Source of the DNA: GCA-003244245 sp035463315
GTDB lineage: Bacteria > Actinomycetota > Actinomycetes > Mycobacteriales > Pseudonocardiaceae
Direction of reading: 5' to 3'
Length of the DNA stretch: 13,024 nt
Assembly: GCA_035463315.1 (NCBI GenBank)
Contig: DATHTJ010000357.1
Span: 1 to 13,024, forward strand
Position 1 is the first letter of the stretch, and each line of letters begins with the position of its first letter. A program made the translations under genes and the position numbers. Positions 1-6,009 of the stretch are shown one piece after another. The notes under the pieces are model-generated. The model was not told the DNA's origin, searched no databases, and was given only the letters and a program-made list of their open reading frames with translations.

Positions 1-1638
1 GCTCGGCGCGGGAAGGTTGCGGCGGTCGGCCTTGTCGCTCGGGAGCATCGGGATGACCGCGAGTTCCTCGAGGTAGGCCGGCACCATGTACCGCGGGAGC
101 CGCCCGCGCAGCTGCTCGTAGACCTGTTGCTGGTCCACGGCGGCGGTGTCGGTGCGCCGGCTGTAGTAGGCGACCAGCTCCACCGTGCCGGGCTCCGGCT
201 CGTAGGTGTCGACGACAGCCTGCGCGATTCCCGGCACCTGCAGCAGCACCGACTCGATCTCGGTCAGCTCGACGCGGTACCCGCGGATCTTGACCTGGGT
301 GTCGATCCGGCCGTGGTACTCGATCTCGCCATCGTCGTTGACCCGGCCCAGGTCCCCGGTGCGGTAGATCCGGCCTGAGGGATTGTTGTCGATCCCGACG
401 AAGTCGGGGATGAACGCCCGGTCGGTGAGATCGTCACGGTTGAGGTAACCGCGCGCGAGTCCGATCCCGGCGATGCCGATCTCGCCCACCTCACCGGGCA
501 GCAGTGCCCGGTGCTCCCCGGTCGGATCGAGGATCACCGCGGAATAGGTCGGAAGCGGCACCCCGATCGTCACCGGCCGGTCCGGGTGGACCACCGTCCA
601 GGTCGCGGTGACCGTGGCCTCGGTCGGGCCGTAGACGTTGAGGAACCTGCGGTCGGGCCGGTGCCACCGAGCGATGAGGTCCTGCGGGCACGCCTCGCCG
701 GACACCAGCAGAAAGCGCAGGCCGGGAAGATCCCCGTCCAGGGTCGCCAGCAGGGTCGGCACGCAGCACAGCGCCGTGACCTCGTTGGCTGCGAGGAACT
801 CGCGAAGCTCGTCGCCCAGCAGGCTGGACCCGGCTGGCTTGGGCACCAGGGTCGCCCCGGCCAGCAATGGCACCCAGATCTCCTCGACGGAAAAGTCGAA
901 GGCGATCGTCATGCCCTGATAAACACGGTCACGCGGCCCGATCCCATAGACCTCGACCGCGACCCGGACAAAGTTGCAGATGCTGGCGTGCTCGATCGCC
1001 ACGCCTTTGGGCCGACCCGTCGAGCCCGACGTGTAGATGATGTAGCACAGCTCATCGACCGCGTCGCCCTTCTCCGCGGCGGTGAGCCGGTGGTCGTGCT
1101 GGGCGGCGACTACCTCCGCGCTCTCGTCAACACAGAGCAACGTGACGGGGAGATGCCCGACACGATCACGCAGGTGCGACAGCGAGAGCACCATGCCCAC
1201 CCCAGCGTCGCCCACGATGTAGGACAACCGATCGGACGGGAAACCGACGTCCAGCGGCACGTACGCGGCGTTGATCTTGAGTACGGCCAGCATGCTGACG
1301 TAGGAGTGCACGGCATGGTCGAACAGCAGCCCGATCCGGTCACCGGGCCGGGCACCCCGGGCCAGCAGATGGCGAGCGAGCTGGTTGGCCCGCGCGTCCA
1401 GCTGGTCATAGGTCAGGACAGTGTCGCCAGCGTCCACGGCGAGTTGGCCGCGCTGACCGTTGCTTCCGCTCCGGTCGCACCGATCCTCGAAAAGGTGATC
1501 GAGACGTTCGCCAGGCTGCCACCGGATCGTGTGCTCAGACTGCTCGCAGACCAGGACGCGGTCAGCCGGCGCAGCCCTGCCGAACGCGAGATCAACAAGA
1601 TCGCTTGCCCCCGAATTGATGATGCCCCCTTGAATCAG
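1..1638 (-). CDS. NRPS, first adenylation domain, Pls/PosA-like (partial, runs off left edge)
   Basis: Adenylation domain that activates an amino acid as aminoacyl-AMP for loading on a carrier domain. Numbering from a CTG at 1638, motifs seen in order: VLKINAAYVPLD (A2), YIIYTSGSTGRPKG near residue 199 (A3), FDFSVEEIW near 247 (A4), NVYGPTEAT near 334 (A5), YRTGDLGR near 425 (A7), KIRGYRVEL (A8) and LPSDKADRRNLP with the A10 lysine at about 536. The domain ends at the window edge, so carrier and later domains are outside. The N-terminal stretch LAFGRAAPADRVLVCEQ recalls the Pls/PosA family (poly-lysine-type synthetases); this is from memory. Start: the frame is open back to a stop at 1804-1806, yet has no ATG, GTG or TTG before a GTG at 1437 that lies inside the domain. 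CTG 1638 has GGGAG six bases upstream, so it was chosen. It lies 61 bases after the aminotransferase stop, probably one operon. NRPS certain, subfamily probable, substrate unknown. Confidence 0.9.
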   Translation of the reverse strand, partial: MIQGGIINSGASDLVDLAFGRAAPADRVLVCEQSEHTIRWQPGERLDHLFEDRCDRSGSNGQRGQLAVDAGDTVLTYDQLDARANQLARHLLARGARPGDRIGLLFDHAVHSYVSMLAVLKINAAYVPLDVGFPSDRLSYIVGDAGVGMVLSLSHLRDRVGHLPVTLLCVDESAEVVAAQHDHRLTAAEKGDAVDELCYIIYTSGSTGRPKGVAIEHASICNFVRVAVEVYGIGPRDRVYQGMTIAFDFSVEEIWVPLLAGATLVPKPAGSSLLGDELREFLAANEVTALCCVPTLLATLDGDLPGLRFLLVSGEACPQDLIARWHRPDRRFLNVYGPTEATVTATWTVVHPDRPVTIGVPLPTYSAVILDPTGEHRALLPGEVGEIGIAGIGLARGYLNRDDLTDRAFIPDFVGIDNNPSGRIYRTGDLGRVNDDGEIEYHGRIDTQVKIRGYRVELTEIESVLLQVPGIAQAVVDTYEPEPGTVELVAYYSRRTDTAAVDQQQVYEQLRGRLPRYMVPAYLEELAVIPMLPSDKADRRNLPAPS

Positions 1639-1699
1639 ACCGCGCTCCCACGCGGTCAGGGGTGTACCGACGGTGACGCGCGGTATACCCCGGGTTCGA

Positions 1700-3103
1700 T
1701 TAGTTGGCAGACAGCAGCGGCCCTGGCGACCACGGGGTCGACGGGCAGCACTCCTGCAGGGCGTCGAGGAAGATCGAGCACGCGGTGTCGATGACCTCGG
1801 CGGTCACGTTGAGAGGTGGCAGCATCCGCACGACGCAGTCGCTGCGGCCGCCGAGCTCCAGAATCAACCCCCGTCGCAACGCTGCCGCCTGGATCTGGCC
1901 CGCCAGCTCACCTGCAGGCCGGCTGCCCAGCGGGTCAGCGAGCTCGATGCCCCACATCAGCCCCCGGCCGCGCACCTCGCGCACCCATGGGTTGTTCCGC
2001 AGCCTGGCGAGTATCCGGGCGATCTGTTCGCCGCGCCGCCGCACGTTGCCCAGCACATCGTCCCGGCGGAAGATCCGGATCGTCTCCACTCCCGCCGCGA
2101 AGGCCAGCTGGTTGCCCCGGAAGGTCCCGGTGTGCGCGCCCGGAGCCCAGGTATCCAGCCGCTGGTCGTACATAATGATCGCGACCGGGGTCCCGATACC
2201 GCTGAGCGCTTTGGACGCGACGATGACGTCGGGCTCGATGTCGTACTGCTCGAAGGCGAACCAGGTGCCGGTGCGGCCGCAGCCGGTCTGCACCTCGTCA
2301 ACCACCAGAGGGATGTCCAGTGCCCGGGTCAGCGCACGCACCCGTGCGACGAAGTCCGGGTGGGCGGGCACGACGCCGCCTTCGCCTTGCACCATCTCCA
2401 GCACGACCGCGGCCGGCAGGGGTACCCCCCCGTTGGGATCCTGCAGCGCCTGCTCCAGGTAATGGACGCAGTTGATCGTGCAGGTCTGCGGGATGAGCCC
2501 GACCGGGCACCTGCTGCACGAGGAGTACGGGAAGAAGTGAACGCCGGGCACGCCGTGGGGAACAGAGGCCTTGTTCGCCACCAGGCCCGTCAGCGCCATC
2601 GCGGCATGGGTGGTGCCGTGGAAGCCACCCTGGAAGGAGATGACGTCGCCGCGGCCGGTCGCGATCTTGCAGAGCTTCAGCGCGGCGTCAACCGCGTTGG
2701 CTCCGGTGGGTCCGCAGAAGTGCACCTTCATCCGGCTGCGCAGGCCCGGCGGGAGCATGGACAGCTGCGCCTCGGTGAAGGCGTCCTTGGCCGGGGTCGG
2801 GAAGTCCAGACCGTGGGTGAACACACCAAGCTGCTCAGTCACCGTCCGGACCAGCTCCGGATGGTTATGTCCCAGCGGCAGCACACCAGCACCGTTGAGG
2901 AAGTCGATGAAGACGTTGCCGTCGACATCGCGAACGAAGCTGCCCGCAGCATCCGCTATCGCGATTGGTAAATGCCGCGGATACACCCTGGCGTTGGACT
3001 CACTGCGACTCTGCCGGGCAAGGAGTTCGGCCGAGTGCGGTCCCGGCAGCTCGCCGTGGACATAAGGACGGTTCAACCCGTCCTGCTGAATGGGCACAGT
3101 CAT
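1700..3103 (-). CDS. Class III PLP aminotransferase, diaminobutyrate--2-oxoglutarate type
   Basis: 467 aa. Probably interconverts L-aspartate 4-semialdehyde plus glutamate with L-2,4-diaminobutyrate plus 2-oxoglutarate, in the cytoplasm. Fold-type I signatures: GPTGANAVD at about 131-139 (PLP phosphate binding), VVDEVQTGCGRTG at about 267-279 with the PLP-contacting Asp269, and the Schiff-base lysine in VASKALSG at about Lys298. A four-cysteine patch (C196, C199, C208, C212) follows FFPYSS, as in many relatives of this family. Length fits EctB/Dat-type enzymes (roughly 420-470 aa). ATG 3103 has GGGAG five bases upstream. It precedes the NRPS on the same strand; no ectA or ectC is visible, so ectoine synthesis is not supported and precursor supply to the NRPS is more likely. 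Ornithine, lysine or 4-aminobutyrate aminotransferase are the alternatives. The aminotransferase class is certain; the substrate is inferred from overall resemblance and context. Confidence 0.9.
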   Translation of the reverse strand: MTVPIQQDGLNRPYVHGELPGPHSAELLARQSRSESNARVYPRHLPIAIADAAGSFVRDVDGNVFIDFLNGAGVLPLGHNHPELVRTVTEQLGVFTHGLDFPTPAKDAFTEAQLSMLPPGLRSRMKVHFCGPTGANAVDAALKLCKIATGRGDVISFQGGFHGTTHAAMALTGLVANKASVPHGVPGVHFFPYSSCSRCPVGLIPQTCTINCVHYLEQALQDPNGGVPLPAAVVLEMVQGEGGVVPAHPDFVARVRALTRALDIPLVVDEVQTGCGRTGTWFAFEQYDIEPDVIVASKALSGIGTPVAIIMYDQRLDTWAPGAHTGTFRGNQLAFAAGVETIRIFRRDDVLGNVRRRGEQIARILARLRNNPWVREVRGRGLMWGIELADPLGSRPAGELAGQIQAAALRRGLILELGGRSDCVVRMLPPLNVTAEVIDTACSIFLDALQECCPSTPWSPGPLLSAN

Positions 3104-3119
3104 GATTTCTCCCTGAGCT

Positions 3120-3150
3120 GTTCAGCGCCGTCACTGAAAACGCGCTGAAC
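3120..3150 (-). promoter_or_regulatory. Perfect 9-bp inverted repeat in the aminotransferase leader
   Basis: GTTCAGCGC (3120-3128) and GCGCTGAAC (3142-3150) are exact reverse complements around a 13-base spacer. On the minus strand the element lies just upstream of the ribosome binding site GGGAG (3109-3113) and start ATG (3103). It could be a repressor operator or an RNA hairpin controlling translation. There is no T-run, so a classical terminator is unlikely. Confidence 0.5.
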
Positions 3151-3478
3151 TAAAGCCACCCGCGTTCGTCCGGTAAGCCGGCCGGTTGGCTCGAAAGTCG
3201 AGTTCGACAGCTTAGTTAGTTCGATCCTCCACCGTGTGTGGTTCGGTGCGGCCTCGACTGAGTTGCCGTGAGGGCCGCCACCAGGTGTGTCCCCATCGTT
3301 ACCTAAACACGGTGAATCCCGCAAAGAAATTACGTGTCGGTGACGTCCGACCCCCTGTTGATCACTGCTTCGGTGACGCCGTGCGGCGCAGCCGGGGGAA
3401 CAGGTACTCGTCCTGCGCACACACCGTGTGCAGGGCAAACCCGATCATGCCGGGGAGAACCGGCGCGAGCACGGCTGA
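3151..3478. other. Intergenic region, no gene recognised
   Basis: Divergent spacer between the minus-strand aminotransferase and the plus-strand genes, so it should hold the promoter of the aminotransferase-NRPS unit. It has short inverted repeats (CTCGA-AAG-TCGAG at about 3190-3202; GCACAC-ACC-GTGTGC at 3417-3431) and a TTAGTTAGTT stretch near 3212. I could not assign -35/-10 hexamers. A minus-strand open frame (3100-3438) crosses it but has mixed third-position bases and no recognisable domain. Confidence 0.4.
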
Positions 3479-3856
3479 ACTGGGAAATATTCAGGAACGG
3501 CAGGTACGCAGGGAGTGGTGTCGACGCTCTGTTCTGTATGACGCTCAGGATGACCAGACCGGTGATCTCAGTGTCGGTGCCAGAACCCGTCACGTGTGAC
3601 CCGCATGGGCCGCTGGTTGAGGCGGTTTCCGATGCCTGAGACACACATCGCGGTCGCGCAGGAAGGCGATCGGTATGCCCCGGACCGGATGACGGCAGCC
3701 GCCGCCGCGAAAGCCAAGCGGTTGTGGCCGGGCGCGATCGGCGAGGTGCTCGCCGACGAGATCATGGCACTGATGGATCTGCCGCTGTGGCTGCGATCCC
3801 AGACCCGCACGCAGCGGCTGGTCGACGCGGTTCTGCGCATCCCGGAGGGGGCCGGC
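3479..3856 (+). repeat. Direct repeat copy 1 flanking the peptide transporter
   Basis: Aligns with 5546-5871 from an ACTGGG...TCAGG lead-in, through a shared TTCTGTATGACGCTCAGGAT block, to the end of the small helical-protein gene. The gene-coding part is about 89% identical by eye and has no gaps. This copy carries about 50 bases (3587-3640) where copy 2 has only a few. The homology extends about 80 bases upstream of the conserved protein part, so a DNA segment was duplicated, not just a domain. Confidence 0.8.
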
Positions 3857-3895
3857 AAGTCCTGCGATGACCGGCCGGCCGCGCTACGTCGGTAA
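3632..3895 (+). CDS. Small uncharacterised helical protein, copy 1 (possibly N-terminally disrupted)
   Basis: 87 aa from ATG 3632, which has a GAGGCGG purine stretch shortly upstream; GTG 3596 and ATG 3605 are in-frame alternatives. I do not recognise a family. The protein is Ala/Leu-rich and probably helical, with no signal peptide or membrane segment. Core blocks THIAVAQE, KRLWPGAIGEVLADEIMAL and QTRTQRLVDAVL are shared with the gene at 5588-5896. Between the copies 24 codons differ and 15 of those change the residue, with no indels, so constraint on sequence looks weak. Copy 2 reads through an upstream segment (FCMTLRM...VPEP); here that segment is in another frame that stops at 3637-3639, so this copy may be a decayed or restarted version. 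Its role is unknown. Confidence 0.5.
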   Translation: MPETHIAVAQEGDRYAPDRMTAAAAAKAKRLWPGAIGEVLADEIMALMDLPLWLRSQTRTQRLVDAVLRIPEGAGKSCDDRPAALRR

Positions 3896-3972
3896 GCACC
3901 GCGGTGCCAGCGCACCACCGTCGGCCAGTGGAACCTGATGAGAGTTACGGGCCTGCCCCTGTGCTGGCACCG
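3896..3972. promoter_or_regulatory. Palindrome and 10-bp inverted repeat upstream of the transporter
   Basis: GCACCGCGGTGC (3896-3907) is a perfect 12-base palindrome directly after the small gene's stop. CGGTGCCAGC (3902-3911) is also the exact reverse complement of GCTGGCACCG (3963-3972), with 51 bases between. The second arm ends 19 bases before the transporter GTG at 3992. This could be a two-site operator or a terminator for the small gene; the sequence does not decide. Confidence 0.4.
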
Positions 3973-3991
3973 GGGGTGACCGGGGTGCAGA

Positions 3992-5467
3992 GTGGCGCGG
4001 GTGAGTAGCACCGTGACCGACCCCCGCACGGATCGGGCGTTCTTCGGGCATCCCCGGGGACTGGCCAACCTGTTCGGCGTCGAGATGTGGGAGCGCTTCT
4101 CCTACTACGGGATGCTCGCGTCGCTGACGCTGTACCTGTATTACGAGGTGGCCGGCTCCAACCCCGGGCTCGGGCTGCCCAAGGCCACCGCCACCAGCCT
4201 GGTCGGCGCCTACGGTGGGTTGGTCTACGTCTCGACCATCGTCGGGTGCTGGGTCGCCGACCGGATGCTCGGCGCCGAGCGGACGCTGTTCTACAGCGCC
4301 GTGCTCGTGATGATCGGGCACATCGCGCTGGCGATTCTGCCGGGTTTCGCGGGCGTGGGCGTGGGGCTGGCGTGTGTCGCCCTGGGCAGCGGTGGGGTCA
4401 AGGGCAACGCCACGGCCGTCGTCGGGACCCTGTACGCGGCCAACGACGACCGCCGGGACGCCGGTTTCTCGCTGTTCTACATGGGGATCAACGCCGGCGC
4501 GCTGTTCGGTCCGCTGCTCACCGGGCTCACCCGAACCACGCTCGGTTTCCACTACGCCTTCGGCGTGGCCGCCATCGGCATGGCCGCCGGACTGATCCAG
4601 TACGCGATCGGGCGCCGCAACCTGGGTGCCGAGGCGAGCATCGTGCCCAACCCGCTGCCCCGCTCCCGGTGGACCATGGTCGCGGGCGCCGCCGCGGTGG
4701 TCGTCGCCGCGATCGTCGTCCTGGTGACCAGTGGGGTGATCACGGCCGCGAACCTGTCGGATGTCGTCGTGGTCCTGTGTGTGGTGGCTGCGGTGGTGTA
4801 CTTCGCGGTCATCCTGGCCAGTCCGAAGATCACCGTGGTGGAGCGCAGCCGGGTGCTGGCGTTCATCCCGCTGTTCGTGGTCAACGCGGTGTTCTGGTCG
4901 CTCTACCAACAGCAGTTCACGGTGGTGGAGATCTACGCCGACGGGCGGCTCGACCGGAACCTGTTCGGCTGGGAGATGCCCACGGAGTGGGTGACGGCGT
5001 TCAACCCGGTTATGATCATCCTGCTGGCGCCGGTGTTCGCCCTGCTGTGGACGAGGCTGGGACCGCGCCAGCCGTCGACGCCGATCAAGTTCGCGCTCGG
5101 CACCGTCACCATCGGCCTGGCCTTCCTGCTGTTCCTGCCGTGGGCCGGCGGCGTGGGACCGGTCACTCCGCTGCTCGCCATTGCCCTCATCCTGCTCGTC
5201 TTCACCATCGGGGAGCTGTTGCTCTCGCCGGTCGGGCTCTCGCTGGCCACCAAGATCTCTCCGGGGGTGTTCCGCAGCCAGACGGTGGCGCTGTACTTCC
5301 TGTCCGTTGCCCTGGGCACGGCGCTGTCCGGATCGCTCGCCGGCTTCTACCGGCCGGAGCACGAGGCGCCCTATTTCGGCGGCCTCGGCGTGGCCGCGAT
5401 CGCCGTCGGCGTGGTCCTCCTCGCGCTCAGCCCGATGATCCGCCGGCTGATGGCCGGAGTCCGCTGA
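3992..5467 (+). CDS. POT/PTR family proton-coupled oligopeptide transporter
   Basis: 491 aa integral membrane protein of the major facilitator superfamily, expected to bring di-/tripeptides or peptide-like compounds in with protons. Diagnostic motifs: ExxER in helix 1 (E31-M-W-E34-R35, followed by FSYYG) and the PTR2 signature FYMGINAGALFGPLLTG at about 162-178. Repeated hydrophobic segments fit the 14 helices of bacterial POTs, including a pair in the middle (about 228-275). Length is typical. GTG 3992 was taken; GTG 4001 and GTG 4013 are equally possible because the upstream binding site is weak (GGGG at 3981-3985). It stands between two copies of a small gene and points away from the aminotransferase-NRPS unit. 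It could take up peptide products or building blocks. Export is less usual for the family. The family is certain, the substrate unknown. Confidence 0.95.
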   Translation: MARVSSTVTDPRTDRAFFGHPRGLANLFGVEMWERFSYYGMLASLTLYLYYEVAGSNPGLGLPKATATSLVGAYGGLVYVSTIVGCWVADRMLGAERTLFYSAVLVMIGHIALAILPGFAGVGVGLACVALGSGGVKGNATAVVGTLYAANDDRRDAGFSLFYMGINAGALFGPLLTGLTRTTLGFHYAFGVAAIGMAAGLIQYAIGRRNLGAEASIVPNPLPRSRWTMVAGAAAVVVAAIVVLVTSGVITAANLSDVVVVLCVVAAVVYFAVILASPKITVVERSRVLAFIPLFVVNAVFWSLYQQQFTVVEIYADGRLDRNLFGWEMPTEWVTAFNPVMIILLAPVFALLWTRLGPRQPSTPIKFALGTVTIGLAFLLFLPWAGGVGPVTPLLAIALILLVFTIGELLLSPVGLSLATKISPGVFRSQTVALYFLSVALGTALSGSLAGFYRPEHEAPYFGGLGVAAIAVGVVLLALSPMIRRLMAGVR

Positions 5468-5471
5468 GTGG

Positions 5472-5553
5472 CGGTCCGTCGGACCGTGCCCGACAGGTGG
5501 CCGCACAGCGCCACCCTCACCGGTGGCAGCTCGCCCAGGCCGCCACTGGGCGA
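5472..5553 (+). terminator. Three tandem stem-loops after the transporter
   Basis: Starting five bases after the stop codon: CGGTCC-GTC-GGACCG (5472-5486), GCCACC-CTCACC-GGTGGC (5510-5527) and TCGCCCA-9 nt-TGGGCGA (5531-5553), the last followed by AAAT. All arms are perfect. Closely spaced GC-rich hairpins without a long T-run are common at gene ends in high-GC actinobacteria. The third hairpin overlaps the start of direct repeat copy 2. Confidence 0.55.
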
Positions 5554-5871
5554 AAATCCTCAGGGATAACGGTACGCAGCAGGTGGGGTGGGCACTCAGT
5601 TCTGTATGACGCTCAGGATGGCCGGACCGGTGATCTCGGTGCCGGTGCCAGAACCGCCCGACACCCACATCGCGGTCGCGCAGGAAGTCGACCAGTACGC
5701 CGCGGACCGGATGGCCGCAGCCGCTGCCGCGAAGGCCATGCGGTTGTGGCCGGACGTGATCGGCGAGGTGCTCGCCGGCGAGATCATGGCACTGCTGGAT
5801 CTGCCGTCGTGGTTGCAATCCCAGACCCGCACACAACGGCTGATCGACGCGATTCTGAGCATCACGGAGGG
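5546..5871 (+). repeat. Direct repeat copy 2 flanking the peptide transporter
   Basis: Partner of the repeat at 3479-3856. It begins in CACTGGGCGAAAATCCTCAGG and covers the upstream block and nearly all of the small gene at 5588-5896. It lacks the roughly 50-base insertion of copy 1, so its upstream and downstream coding parts are in one frame. Confidence 0.8.
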
Positions 5872-5896
5872 TGGCGCCGGGGCCGGTGGCCGTTGA
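5588..5896 (+). CDS. Small uncharacterised helical protein, copy 2
   Basis: 102 aa from GTG 5588; ATG 5606 and ATG 5618 are in-frame alternatives. Upstream GGTGGGG could serve as ribosome binding site for the GTG. The family is not recognised. An N-terminal stretch FCMTLRMAGPVISVPVPEP leads into an Ala-rich helical core (DRMAAAAAAKAMRLWPDVIG), then GEVLAGEIMALLDLPSW and QTRTQRLIDAIL, ending in a Gly-rich tail. There are no cysteines in the core, no signal peptide and no membrane helix. Paralogue of the gene at 3632-3895, and the better preserved one because its reading frame is continuous through the conserved upstream block. It lies between the transporter's terminator-like hairpins and the M13 peptidase gene, so it may have its own promoter within the repeat. 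Function unknown. Confidence 0.55.
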   Translation: MGTQFCMTLRMAGPVISVPVPEPPDTHIAVAQEVDQYAADRMAAAAAAKAMRLWPDVIGEVLAGEIMALLDLPSWLQSQTRTQRLIDAILSITEGGAGAGGR

Positions 5897-6009
5897 CCCG
5901 TGAGTCGGAAAGAGCCATGCCGGCCAGTGCCGCCACGCCGGTGCCCCGCTACGTCATGTCGTTCTCACCCGTCTGGCTCTAAGGTCGAGGTTCTGTCCTT
6001 GGGGGTGCG

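Noticed and set aside
511..2971. Long plus-strand open frames across the NRPS and the aminotransferase
   Set aside because: They lack motifs, while the minus strand shows complete adenylation-domain and PLP-enzyme signatures.
1700..3103. Aminotransferase as EctB of ectoine synthesis
   Set aside because: No ectA or ectC next to it; its partner on the same strand is an NRPS.
3100..3438. Minus-strand 112-codon frame whose TGA overlaps the aminotransferase ATG
   Set aside because: The coupling geometry is attractive, but codon third positions are mixed, no domain is seen, and it covers the inverted repeat and likely promoter. Treated as chance.
3884..5836. Very long open frame on the minus strand (about 650 codons), antisense to the transporter and reaching both repeats
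   Set aside because: Composition is extremely rich in Arg, Gln, His, Asp and Gly with no domain, as expected for the shadow of a high-GC gene; the plus-strand transporter is unmistakable.
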